From Podaxis mareebaensis (lineage: Eukaryota > Basidiomycota > Agaricomycetes > Agaricales > Agaricaceae), in NCBI GenBank assembly GCA_018524725.1, contig JAEUWP010000028.1, positions 37,874 to 101,873 of the forward strand: a DNA stretch of 64,000 bases, in the 5' to 3' direction. A program made the translations under genes and the position numbers. Below the pieces are notes generated by a model. That model was given only the letters and a program-made list of their open reading frames with translations, did no database searches and had not been told where the DNA came from. Shown here one piece after another: positions 23,888 through 34,732 of the stretch (position 1 is the stretch's first letter; each line of letters opens with the position of its first letter).

Positions 23888-25757
23888 ATGATGAAGTCGC
23901 AAGAACTACGACAACTTCGTGAGATTATCGACGATGCGCTCGACAAGTTGGAAAACATTACGAGCCGGGAATCTCCAAATGGATCGTGGCCGCCGTTGGA
24001 CACTCCAATTGATCCTATTCTCAACCAATTTGAACCACACAAAAATCCAGAAGTACAGAAGCTTTCCAATGTTGTCATCGCAGCGGCATACCAGCTTATT
24101 AGCGTCGTTCGAGAACCGTTTATGTCGCTTGTTGACATAGCGTGTGGTGTAAGATTGCTGATTTTCTTCATTGATGCCTAGCGTTCTGATCTTATGGAAG
24201 TCCCTTTTGACGGCCGCTCTCAATACTGTCAATGAGCTCAATGTTGCTGAGGCTCTCCGTGAAAGTGCACCAGGGGGTGCTGACGTTGATGAAGTCGCGA
24301 AGAGATGCCGAGCGGATCCTGAGAAGCTTGGTCTGTGCCTACCCTGTCATCGACTCATCCTTAGACAACGTTAATTTATCTGGTCTACCCTTCATAGGAC
24401 GTTGTTTGAGACTTCTGGCCGCACATCATATCTTCCGTGAAGTTGAGCCAAACGTTTTCGCCCATAACCGAATCTCTTCTCTACTAGACACGGGAATCCC
24501 TCACAGGAAATTGCAAGAGGAGTGGGCCGTTCCCTATCGATCCTACGTCAGGCCAACTCACCAAATATCTTCAGTCAGTTAAACAAGTTTATTGCATATT
24601 CTAAAACCAGTGACATCTCTGGTTATATCGGGCATTTGTGAGTTCTAGCCCATTCTCCGACGTGTCGTTCTCACACTAAAGATACGGGCCAGTGCCAATG
24701 ATGTAGCGAGGGCATCTCTTTATCATCTTGACGACGTGAGATCGAAGGAAGGGACTTCTAACCTCGCACAAACACCTTTCCAGAAGGCGTTCAAAACCAA
24801 TGGCAATCTGTTTACTTGGATGCACGATCCAGCCCACAGATACGAATTCGCTAGACATAACGCGTGCATCCGAGCCACGGTTCGATGGGACGACCCCGAG
24901 GCTTTGTTGCATGGCATGGATTCTCTTTGCTCTCTATTCGTTGCTTCTGACCAGATCGCGCCTAGGTTTTGACTGGGAAGCGCTTCCAGCAGGTAGTGTT
25001 ATCGTGGACGTAGGCGGAGGGACTGGTAGACCTGCTCTTCTATTGGCTCAAGCTTTCCCTGGCCTGAGGATCCTCGTTCAGGACAAGGAGCCTGTTGTTC
25101 GGGAAGGGTTGGAGGTAATATTGCCCCCTGACTTTCAGGCGCACTTCTAACGAATCTCAGTACTTCAAGGACAATAATACCGAGGTTTTGACCGAGGGAC
25201 GGGTCTCTTTTGTTGGTATATCGGTCCCGCTGAATTATTCCCATTGTCGTTCTTATTCTCATTCCTTCAGTTCATGATTTCTTTCGGCCACAGCCTGTGC
25301 TAGGCGCTCGTGTCTACTTCGCTCGTACAGTCTTTCATGATTGGGATGACGACCATGTCATCCGGATCCTCAAGAACCTCTGTGCAGCAGCGTCGCCCGA
25401 AAGCCACCTAGTTGTGGCGGACTATATCGTACCATTCGCCTCTCATACCAAAATACCCCAGTCGCACTTGATGAAAACCTCTTCAGCTACATCCGAGACC
25501 CCTGACCCTTTGCTGCACAACTTGGGGAAGGCGAGCGCCAATATATATTGCGTGGATATAGCTGTGGGTGGCGCCGTTCGAGCCCTTTTTCATCTCGATT
25601 CATCCATCAGACCCGGCAGATGCAGCTCCTCCTGAACGGAAAAGAGAGAACTCTTCCGCAACATCTGCACGTGGTAGAAGCGGCCGGATGGCGCGTTGTC
25701 CAAGTTCGACCCACAGTAAACTCGAATTTTGGCTTTATCATTGCAGAGAGTGCGTGA
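23888..25757 (+). CDS. SAM-dependent O-methyltransferase, family 2 (gene 1)
   Basis: Predicted to methylate a hydroxyl of a small, probably aromatic or polyketide-like, molecule with S-adenosylmethionine; the substrate is unknown. Exon 1 (23888-24148) starts MMKSQELRQLREIIDDALD; exon 2 (24201-24330) gives SLLTAALNTVNELNVAEAL; exon 3 from 24398 gives GRCLRLLAAHHIFREVEP, the winged-helix dimerisation part. Next exons give LAQTPFQKAFKTNGNLFTWM and RATVRWDDPEALLHG, then FDWEALPAGSVIVDVGGGTG with the SAM-binding glycine motif. ARTVFHDWDDDH carries the general-base His of the family. The end is MQLLLNGKERTLPQHL and FGFIIAESA. All exons can be joined in frame, so despite broken-looking frames it appears intact; one intron (24914-24965) needs a GC donor. 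The short stretch 24530-24690 is unresolved. Confidence 0.75.
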
Positions 25758-26048
25758 TCACACAGTGGCGGATTAGTTATGCTATATCGCAAATGTTCCA
25801 AAGGCTATCCCGCAGAACATATCTTATGGTACCTACAATACACATACAGCCCGGTAACAGTCCATTCAGCATCGGTATAGAATGATTGGATTTGAGGCTA
25901 ATCATTCCGCTGACCACCTGGCGGCACTTGCCTTAACACCCTCGCCCAGCCAACCGGATAAGGCCCCTTTGATAATGGATGTAACGTCACAGAACCTCAT
26001 ATACGTACGCCTCGTGGCTTCCCAACACGGAGAAATGGAAAGCTTCGT

Positions 26049-28043
26049 GTGCTCGAAGGTGGCAATGCCAACAAGCTCATCTTTCTTTTTCGACGCTGCC
26101 TGCACTTTTTATGGTGCCACATCAACACAATGATTCCTCCTATTGGATGGGTCGCGAACGCACTCCTCAAGTCTGTGCTTTCTGTCGGGCATAACGCAGC
26201 CAAGAACGTCATTTTTCGTGTTTCCGCACTACTTCTTCAATATACGGTGTTCAAACTCCTCTCCTGCATCGCATATCGCCTCTCCGCCTATACCTCATTC
26301 CTCATGCTTTTAGAGGACACCATCCAGAAGTTGTATTTCATCTCGTCGCACGGCATTGGAGAACACTCATGGATTGTCGCCGTGTTCCTTATCCTGTTCC
26401 CCGCTGCAGGGTTATATGACACCTGGCTCTGGACACTTGACGCCCCAGGCTACATCGTCAAGTCTACCTTCGTCGACGCGCGAACGTTTTCTCACCAAAT
26501 CCTCCCCGACGCTGCATATATCGTCAACACACTAGGAGGTGCAGACGAAATCAACCTCGAACGGAGCTTATCCACGGACTTGTATGCACAGAACATTACG
26601 CTTGTTGGAACACCCCTTCCGCTACAACAAGAGATTGCGGCTCCCTTACAAGAGCTATCCTCGGTAAATCAGCCACGGATCTGGTTGGATCAAGACGGTT
26701 GGTCTGTTGGGTTAGACCTTGGTTGGCCTGCGCTGCCCAACACACCCCCTTGCGCGCCAAATTCCACAGCCACGCAGCAAAGGTGGTCATGCCATCTGAA
26801 TAATACCAGCGCCATCGACCTTTTTACAAGCAGCGTCGGAGAGCCCCGCATCTGGTGGGACAACGATACATCCCAGCCCGATATCCTCGTTCCTATCTTC
26901 AAGGAGAACCTTTGGCATTCCCTCGCGCCAAATGGATCCTCCGCCGCTATGAAACAGATCTTCACCCTAACCAAGGGTCAACGGAGGAATACACTATTAG
27001 AAGCGGTGTGGAAGGCTACTATGTCAACCCACCCCTCAGTTCCGTTCGCCGATGGAGAAGTTCTAGAGTTGATTAGGAGAATGTGGCATAACGATCCAGA
27101 TCAGGTGGTGGATCCGGAGATAAAAGGATTGGCAGATGAAGTCATGCTTGCGCAGGCGCGAGGAGATAGTCTTTCAATGGGTCTTTTGATTCAAGAGCCC
27201 TTTGCGATACGCACCTCCACGATCGAGTTTCTTACAATTGTGAACCCAACAAACATCTCCGAACGTCAACTTTCCTCGCTGCGCATCAGGTTATCCAACA
27301 TTAATCTCATCCGGTCTGAAAGTCTTCCCCCATCAAGCGTAATACAGGCAGTCGCTCCTTGTCCCGGACCTTTCGCTAACATCGCCACTGGAGGGCACGT
27401 GCGCGCTACCACGTGCGCCCAGCATACCCCAACATCGGATCGGCCCACGATCGACTTATTTAAGGGGCAAATCGATGCCTCCACTATTGTGATCCTGCCC
27501 AACATCTTGGGCAAGGGCGATACAAATACCAGCTCTGGGGCTTTCGATCCACAGGGTCAATCTTGGCTTCTCAGGAACCAAGCCCATTTGGACGAACTCA
27601 TGGCCTCGCGAGCTTTCATTCTAGCTGGCAACAGCGATACGACCAGAGTGGCATGGCAGGAACTGGTGGCCGCTATTTCCTACCTCCAGCTCATTCTCTT
27701 ACTGGTTCCCGTAGTGCTAGCTACTTTCACATGGCTCCTGATGGTGGGCAATGCAACGAGCCATTATAAACATTCGTTCCTTGCTGCTGTGTGCGCGACA
27801 ACACATATCAGTGACAACTCGTGCCGGCGCATAGGATATCTCAAGAAGCCTCCCTTAATCACCCTCAAGAATGTGAGGCGACACATCGTTATTGGGACGC
27901 CGAATGGCGGAACATTGGCGAATGTTGAACGGGATCAAGTGGTTGCGCATTCGATGATCACAGAACCATTGAATTTGCCAGGGCCCGCACTTACTAAAGG
28001 AGATGATAAACACGAAGTGCAGCCAATGTTGAAATCTTCATAA
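26049..28043 (+). CDS. Large glycosylated membrane protein, unknown function
   Basis: A single-exon gene, unlike its intron-rich neighbours. The Met at 26049 gives 664 residues; the Met at 26130 (MIPPIGWVANALL) gives 637 and may be the real start. Two N-terminal membrane segments (around VIFRVSALLLQYTVFKLL and WIVAVFLILFPAAGLYDTW) are followed by a polar region of about 400 residues with several N-glycosylation sites (NIT, NST, NNTS, NGSS, NIS), and one C-terminal membrane helix (LQLILLLVPVVLATFTWLL). A short tail of about 90 residues follows. The middle part is therefore probably outside the cell or in a lumen. I know similar hypothetical proteins in Agaricomycetes but no function. It lies between two O-methyltransferase genes and its 3' end is duplicated at 34.05-34.62 kb. 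Confidence 0.8.
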   Translation: MLEGGNANKLIFLFRRCLHFLWCHINTMIPPIGWVANALLKSVLSVGHNAAKNVIFRVSALLLQYTVFKLLSCIAYRLSAYTSFLMLLEDTIQKLYFISSHGIGEHSWIVAVFLILFPAAGLYDTWLWTLDAPGYIVKSTFVDARTFSHQILPDAAYIVNTLGGADEINLERSLSTDLYAQNITLVGTPLPLQQEIAAPLQELSSVNQPRIWLDQDGWSVGLDLGWPALPNTPPCAPNSTATQQRWSCHLNNTSAIDLFTSSVGEPRIWWDNDTSQPDILVPIFKENLWHSLAPNGSSAAMKQIFTLTKGQRRNTLLEAVWKATMSTHPSVPFADGEVLELIRRMWHNDPDQVVDPEIKGLADEVMLAQARGDSLSMGLLIQEPFAIRTSTIEFLTIVNPTNISERQLSSLRIRLSNINLIRSESLPPSSVIQAVAPCPGPFANIATGGHVRATTCAQHTPTSDRPTIDLFKGQIDASTIVILPNILGKGDTNTSSGAFDPQGQSWLLRNQAHLDELMASRAFILAGNSDTTRVAWQELVAAISYLQLILLLVPVVLATFTWLLMVGNATSHYKHSFLAAVCATTHISDNSCRRIGYLKKPPLITLKNVRRHIVIGTPNGGTLANVERDQVVAHSMITEPLNLPGPALTKGDDKHEVQPMLKSS

Positions 28044-28157
28044 CGGGACTTAGATATATTGCTAGGACTTCTTTATCACAACGATATTATAACTTTGCAA
28101 CGAGGGCGGTATCCGCACGAACTGTTATGTACTAGATGAACGCGACGAAGTCTTACC

Positions 28158-30011
28158 TTACATGGATACGGCATCCTCACCGGGCAGGGCAAATTCAACC
28201 AGTCCCAGCTCCGCTGTCTCCCAGAATTTGACAAGCTGCAGATCCGCAGCACTTCCAAGCTGTATGAACTCGTCCAAGGTTCGTTCCCGACCGTTCAACA
28301 TTGACATCATGTTGATGTCCATTGTGTATTGACGAATGCGACCGTCTCCGTAGTTGGGTAGCAAGGGTTCAGGGGCTTGGGTGAATCTGGCTTCTGTGTC
28401 TGGCACCCTATATGCCGGTTGCATGATAAATTCATCTAAAGTAGGATGAGTCGATGTTCAGGCGAGCCCTATGTGACACTGACGGATCATAATCCTGCTC
28501 TTGGCGGTCATTGCATTTCTCACACCTCTCAGAATTTTGACGCAATCTTCGTCATTCCAGTCATGTCTGTTAACAGGTAACAGGTGAGCGGGGGGTGTGA
28601 GTCCACGATAAATCTAACCTGAGAAAGAAATACTTACAAAACGTTCTTCAACTGTGTGCCCATCAGCGCCACGCTGCCTCTGAGCATGTAAAAAGGAACT
28701 TACAAAGTAGATATCACAACCCTGCTTCGGTGACTCCTTGAAGAAATCAAGGGGTATGAATTCAATCCTTCTCTCGAGTATTGCCTCTGGACAACGCTCG
28801 GGCCATATATTATGCTCTGCCGCCCCGAGGCTGGCCGGAAGGTCTTGCAAGATAAGATGTAATGACGGGTAGAGTTTTGCCAGCTGGATTGATATGTTGC
28901 CGACACCTCCGCCTACATCGCATACTACAGAGCCCTTTTTGAGCTTATCCCAAGGGAAGTCTGCGGTGATGGAAGTACGGTGGGTCATAGGTTTCTAAAA
29001 GAATGTAAGCATCAGACGCACCATAGACTACAGCATCCGCTTCGATAGCGGTGCCCCACCCCATCATGCTGGGTCCGAAACGCGTAGCACGTTTAACTTG
29101 GTCCGGGGATGACTACCGGTACGGTAATGAGAATATAAGAATGTTAGAGCTTGGAAGCCGACGTACCCCGGCATAGTAGTCGAAAAGAGTGCCATCAACA
29201 CCAAAGTACTTCGAGAAAGACGAGTCTCGAGGCGAAGTGGAACCAGTTAGATCTGGATTGTTGAGTGTGTCACTGAGAATCGAGGCTGCCTTGAAGCACT
29301 CGTCCGTCCTACCCGGAGATACCATCAACAACGGAAAAAACCGCACCGGAAGACAACCTCACATATGCAAACCCAACTTGCACAAGGGACTGGTAGAAAT
29401 AAGGTGGCTACTCAGGTGGTCATTGGCGAAGGTGTCGGCGCCGACTACTAACGGTAAGAAAGTGTCGAGAGATCATCAAGCAAAGCTCTACCTTCTTGAA
29501 AAACATGCTTAGTGGCGAGGAGGCGCAAGACTCGGCCAAGCTTTCCTCGGTTAACCCCTGTCCGGCGCTCTAACTCTGAAACATGAACACCGGACGAGTT
29601 TTCTTGAAGAATATCCGGGATTTTGTTTGACAAAGCCACTTGCAGGCATGCTGGCTCAAAAAACTATAAGAGCACTCGATTAAGATCGCTGCCGTCGTGG
29701 TACATTATAATACTGACTGCCATGAATTTCTGTTTCCCCAGCGTGACGTCAGACGATTAGACGAGAAATCAGAAATTGAACAGACATACATTGACAAGAG
29801 TGTCGCTAGGCCGAGCTACAAGGGCGCATAGCTGAGCACAAGCCGCTTCAATGGTGTACACTGAGATCCGCAATTCGGGATCAATAAGTTGTTCCTGTGC
29901 CGATGATCTCAGGCTGACAGTCGAAAGATACTTTTCAGCGGCTTGAGCAGCGTTTCCGATGAGCCCCAAGAGGGCTCGTGTTTGTGCAATGTGGCTCGCA
30001 GAGGAGTCCAT
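28158..30011 (-). CDS. SAM-dependent O-methyltransferase, family 2 (copy A)
   Basis: The start MDSSASHIAQTRALLG is at 30011. The N-terminal dimerisation/winged-helix part has FFEPACLQVALSNKIPDIL, VHVSELERRTGVNRGKLG and RVLRLLATKHVFQE, joined across a small intron to VVGADTFANDHLSSHL. Then RTDECFKAASILSDTL and FGPSMMGWGTAIEADAVVY lead, over an intron, to DFPWDKLKKGSVVCDVGGG, the SAM-binding motif. A 14-base exon at 28638-28651 appears to supply LKNVL so that the protein reads YFLKNVLHDWNDEDC, with the catalytic-type His. The C-terminus is IRQYTMDINMMSMLNGRER and ends at 28158. Faces the membrane gene tail to tail with about 115 bases between. Near-identical sister: 34733-36566. Substrate unknown. 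Confidence 0.85.
28638..28651 (-). other. Predicted 14-base microexon of O-methyltransferase copy A
   Basis: On the minus strand TTGAAGAACGTTTT is bordered by CACAG and GTAAGT. Including it joins DIYF to HDWNDED in frame as YFLKNVLHDW, the expected family sequence. The same microexon exists in copy B. Confidence 0.65.
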
Positions 30012-31590
30012 TATCTGATGGGAGCTGGGATGACTGAAGCATGCTCATCGGGTGGGAATGGGTATATATATCCACCCTCTTTCACGCTAGTCCGACTGGG
30101 AGTAGTACTGGCGCACAGTGCGCTGAGGTCAATCTGAAGCAAATTGTTGCATAACTAGAACAATGGCCACGATGCCGCTGTGACATGCTGTGTCAAGTGA
30201 AACACTTCCAAGGCTGAGTGGGCGTTCCAGGTTGCATGGCCAAAACAGGAAACTCGAATGATAATTATACGCTTTGCATTTCTTTAAAACCTCATTCATG
30301 CAATAGTCGTGATATACTACACATTGGGCAGCACTTATAAGACATCCGAATATTGAATAACAAAATCTAGTCCCGTTGATTATGCGTTTGCAACGAACAT
30401 TGAAGGGTGTCCTAGAATTTTTGGACAAGTGTATGACACAGAGTGGTAGATTGTCGAAAGGAGAACGACACTGGGCGGGACTGTCAATTCAGAATTTCCG
30501 GTAAGGGGAAAGCCCCGGACTGCACAGCACTTTAGACCGACTGTGAAAAGGGCCAAGTTTGAAGTTTCACGATGGGGAGCTGTCACTATGAGGTGGCTGC
30601 ACTTTACGAGCAGCACTTAGACCAGAACGCTCCTAGAGGCCTCAGTATCGCATTCGCATTCCCCAGGGTCACTGAGAGCGGCAGCAGCCCATACCAACGA
30701 AACCGGCGAGGGAACGGCAAGGAAGCGGGTCGTTGCAGACCCTCGAGATAAATTTATTTATTGGTTTCGGATTATTTGTACTATCCTCTCTTGACAAACA
30801 CGTTGACTTGCCATCTGGAGTTCTTTAGATTGGGGTGATTTCGGTTCTTTTCCTCGGTCTTATCGAACGATCTTCTTTTATTTTAGTGCTTCTCCGTGAC
30901 ACAACTTACTTCCAGTGTCTTATCTGAGAGTAAAACCATCAAAATGGTTTAGCCGACCTTCCAACTTTCCTTCTCGTCCCCCGGCCCCTGCGTTTCACCG
31001 CAACCTGTTTTATTCTCGGTCGAATCCCTTGAACCGTGTCATAAAACTATGATATAACTCGAGGCGATGCACTTCCAGTATATCGCCCTCGTTTTCGGGA
31101 GCATCGAACGCTCGTAAATCAATGCCAAGCGTATAGGACGTTTACTAACTGTCCGGTTTACGCTCCATTCTATCTGCCTTAGCACCTTTTTTGGCAGATG
31201 TCTCGCAAGGTCATTCTGAGCGCCCTACACTAAACCTAATCCGCAAGGTATGCCGTTGTCTTTTCCTAATCACCGCACTGTCGGACACTCCGTTCAAGAA
31301 TGACTTCAGCACTGACCACTTGACGACCGACCAAACTCGATAACGCGTCAACACCGTGACTCAAACTTTAGGTGCAGAATCCCTCATGTGAACAGAAATG
31401 CGCCTAACTCAAGCCGTTCTTCTAGGCTCCCTTTTAGTCATGGCCGTGTTTCTTGGTATGTCACCTGGGAGACAACATAAATTTTCTTGCTAAAGTGACA
31501 TGGGTTTCACTTCAGACCGCAAGCTAAGATAGGGCCTGCATATAAAGGAGATAATTCGGGTCCAAGATTTGGTCCCCTCTCCGGCTTAGG
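30012..31590. other. Intergenic DNA between methyltransferase copy A and a DUF6533 gene
   Basis: About 1.6 kb. The left 100 bases are the copy A promoter, similar to that of copy B. At 31399-31457 a lone exon-like frame MRLTQAVLLGSLLVMAVFLG looks like a signal peptide followed by a GTATGT donor, but no continuing exon was found. Nothing else is supported. Confidence 0.45.
30063..30070 (-). promoter_or_regulatory. Possible TATA box of O-methyltransferase copy A
   Basis: TATATATA about 52 bases before the ATG at 30011 (minus strand). The same element sits 47 bases before the ATG of copy B, so it was kept after duplication. Confidence 0.45.
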
Positions 31591-33336
31591 ATGGATTCCA
31601 GTATTGAACGCACTGCTTCTCATTTGTATGATCCTACCCTCTCGACCATATAACCCGCTGATGAATGATTAGATTGGCCGGGAAGTATTTCCAGCTGGCA
31701 GCTTTCGTCATGTTGCTCTACGATCATCGTTGGTCCTATACGTCCACAGCATTGCTCTTTTCGCTCATATATGGTCGACAGTCCTGACATTTTCTCAAGA
31801 GGTGGAGCGGATATGGAAACAACGCCTCTCTGCTGCATCGGTACTGTTCCTGATCAATCGCTATGCAACCATTCTGCAGTTTGTTGTTCTCCTCAATGGT
31901 GAGTTCCGCACAACATCCGACTTCTAGGCCCCCGACATAGTGATTCATACAGCATTTCACAATCCTCGCTGGACAAGACAAGTAAGTAAGCTACGCCCAC
32001 GCTCCTCGAATTTAGCTGATCATCTTCATCGTCTTTCAGGCGTAGGTGTCTTCATTGCTTCCTTCCGAACCCGTCAACTCACAGAAAGGGCCATCAGATG
32101 CAGTAAATTCGTTCCATTTGAAGGGTCAGCAACAGTTGCGCTGGTAGCCATAGGGCAACGTATGTTTTTTTACCCTTCGACAGCACACTCTTGATAATCT
32201 TCTCAGTCATCATGATTCTACGAGTTTTCGCCGTCTATGAACGAAACATGCGCATATTTGTCTTCTTGATGTTCCTCTGGGCGTTGCAGATCATCATCTC
32301 CGCTCTTGGTCTACAGACCGGATTTCGTATGTGACAACACCTTTTAACTGTTTTTGCCGTGACTAATGTGTGTATTCTTCAGCCGTGCCGCTACCCACAG
32401 GCCTTACAGGTACGTTGGTTCGGCATGTTCATCGCTCTTATGCTGAATTGTGACCCTAGGATGTATCTTGACTGGCAACAGTGCTCTCTTCCGTGCGTCT
32501 TTTTTACCATTCATGCGTGTGTCGTTAACACCGAACGCTTATAGCTTCTCTCTGGATCGCACCCCTAATCACGGACTCTGCAATCTTTTTCCTCACATTA
32601 TATCGAACCAAACGTTACTTCAATATCCATCACAACTTCTCCTCCCCGTACGCTCCTTTCCGTTTCCGTTTCCATTTCCAAATCCCGTTCCTCTCATCAA
32701 CAACTCGTCACCCTCATGCCACCGCTGCCCCCACCACTGCCGCTCTTTCCTTTAACACACCGGTCGAAACAATCAGGCTCATGAGCAAAGTCGCTTCTAG
32801 GACGATTACGATACTCGTCCGTGACGGCGCTTTGTACTTTTTCCTAATCTTTTTGGCGAACTTGATGAATACTCTGATATTCTTCGTAAGTTACCACAGT
32901 GGTATACCAGTCGTTGATATTAAATATTTGACAGCTTGCAGAACCGGACCTCAAAGCAATTGGGGCTTCGTTTAGTCAGCTCATCACCTGCACGATGATC
33001 TCCCGGCTGGTACTCAACCTCCGCTCAATATCGAGCTCTTCTGACCGGGATCATGCGGATGACCCTGAACGACCACATTATCGTGATTACACGGCCTCAT
33101 TCTCTCATGGAGGTCAACATGCTACGTATAACAGTAAACGAGAAACATCGTTGTGGACGCGTGCCCTTGGCAACTTGGGTGGAGACGTTTCGTTTGGTAC
33201 TAGTAGCGGTAACGGCATAGGGACGAGGAGCGTGAATGTGGAGGTTGTGACTACTACAGAGGTAGTATGTGATATCCCGATGGAAAGGTTGGGTGAGCGG
33301 CCGACAACGGCAGGTACAGAGAAGGTTGAAGTGTAA
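31591..33336 (+). CDS. DUF6533 multi-pass membrane protein (paralogue of 45023-46858)
   Basis: Function unknown. The start MDSSIERTASHL at 31591 splices to LAGKYFQLAAFVMLLYDH, then LLTFSQE, VERIWKQRLSAASVLF and LINRYATILQFVVLL: the complete DUF6533 signature (YDHLLTF...EVERIW...LFLINRY). Later exons give VIMILRVFAVYERNMRIF (about 32207), GLTGCILTG, WIAPLITDSAIFFLTLYR, and a conserved helix VASRTITILVRDGALYFFLI (about 32785). The last exon starts MISRLVLNLRSISSSS and has a cytosolic-like Ser/Thr-rich tail with VVCDIPMERLGERP, stop at 33336. Seven helices are likely. The tail motif DIPMxRL is shared with the 45 kb gene, so these two form a subfamily distinct from the other DUF6533 genes here. 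It lies between the two copies of the duplicated methyltransferase block. Confidence 0.8.
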
Positions 33337-34049
33337 GCCACCGGGTTAGAAGTTATTGTAATAGGTCACAGATCCTAATTCGTAATACACTGGTGAACCC
33401 TTGAATATGAAATACTTTGTATAGAGCGAGTAGTGTAGGTCAGAGGTCCGAGGTCTAAATTTCCGCGCGACTGATCAAGCGCCTACCTCGAGACACCACG
33501 TTACCTACACCGGTTCATACCCAGCATAGACCCTCATACTATGTATTGAGTACTGGTTAATGAGTGTATCATTATTTAGGTAAGTATGTAGCGAAACTTG
33601 AAGTAGAATGATAAAGAACAAACAAATGAAGAGCTTCTACAGACTGTCTATGCCATGAATCAGACTACGGCCCCGGTTTATGAGCCATTCCTGCAAAAAT
33701 ATCCTAAGCATTTGGCCAGGGAACGATAGAGAGAGAGCGATTGCCTCGTATGTAGCCGAAGCAACAGCGTGAAAATCTGCGTTATACAAGAGAGATGCTC
33801 TTCATGTTGTCCAAAGATTTCGTTGAGAATGCTATGGATTTTAGCTTGTTTGTCTTAAGGAAGCAGATCAGGCATGACATTCCTTCAAATAAAGGTGGAT
33901 GGCAAAGAGCATCACTAGGAATGTGTCCGAGGGTCTTTGCCCTTTCGATTGGCTCTCGTATCTTGTGATTGTTCCAGTGGTCATGGAATCGGTCAAGCTC
34001 TTGTTGGATATGGGTATGGAAATCCATTAGAATAGTCACTTGGAAAAGT
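33337..34049. other. Intergenic DNA up to the duplication border
   Basis: No gene supported; a 103-codon minus-strand frame at 33782-34093 lacks a known motif. Similarity to the 27.49 kb region begins abruptly at about 34050. Confidence 0.45.
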
Positions 34050-34616
34050 TGGATCCTGCCCAACGTCCTGGGCAAGGGCGACACGAATACCACCTCTAGG
34101 GTTTTCGATCTACAGGGTCAATCTTGAAGCTTGACTTCTCAGAACCAGGCCCACCTGGACAAACTAATGGCCTCGCGAGTTATCATTTTACTTGGCAACA
34201 ACGATACAACCAGAGTGGCATGGCAGGAGTTAGTGGCGCTATTTCCTACTACCTCCAGCTCGTTCTCTTCAGTATTAGCTCCTGTAGTGCTAGGTACCGT
34301 CGCATGGTTCCTGATGGTGGGCATTGAACGCGGCGAGCCACTATAAACACTCGTTCCTCGCTGCTGTATGTGCGACAACATGTATTAGCGACAATTCATG
34401 TCGGTGTAGGATATCTCAAGAGGCCTCCTTTCATCACCCTCAAGAACGTGGGGCGACACATCGTTGTTGGGATTCCAAATGGCGGAACATTGGGGAATAT
34501 CGAACGGGATCAGGTGGTTGCGTGTTCGCTAATCACAAAACCACTGAATTTACCAGGCCCGCATCCACTAAATGGGATGGTAAATAGGAAGCGCAGCCAA
34601 CGTTGGAACCTTCATA
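34050..34616 (+). pseudogene. Truncated, frameshifted copy of the 3' end of the large membrane protein gene
   Basis: Matches about 27488-28043 (offset about 6561) from ILPNxLGKGDTNT through the last helix to the C-terminus. The first two thirds of the gene are missing. The reading frame is broken at least twice: a small insertion near 34126 (before the QNQAHLDKLMASR part) and another shift near 34322-34340 before HYKHSFLAAVCATT. The final part reads in yet another frame (LKRPPFITLKNVGRHIV). It has no promoter or start of its own and ends tail to tail with methyltransferase copy B, like its parent. A by-product of the segmental duplication. Confidence 0.85.
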
Positions 34617-34732
34617 ACTGGGCTTTAGATATATTGTTAGGACTTCTTTATCACAACGATGTTATAACTTTGCAACGAGGGCGGTATCCGCACGAACTGT
34701 TATGTACTAGATGAACGCGACGAAGTCTTAAC

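Noticed and set aside
23888..25757. Reading O-methyltransferase gene 1 as a multiply frameshifted pseudogene
   Set aside because: The frame changes coincide with plausible short introns and the joined protein keeps all family motifs; only one intron needs a GC donor.
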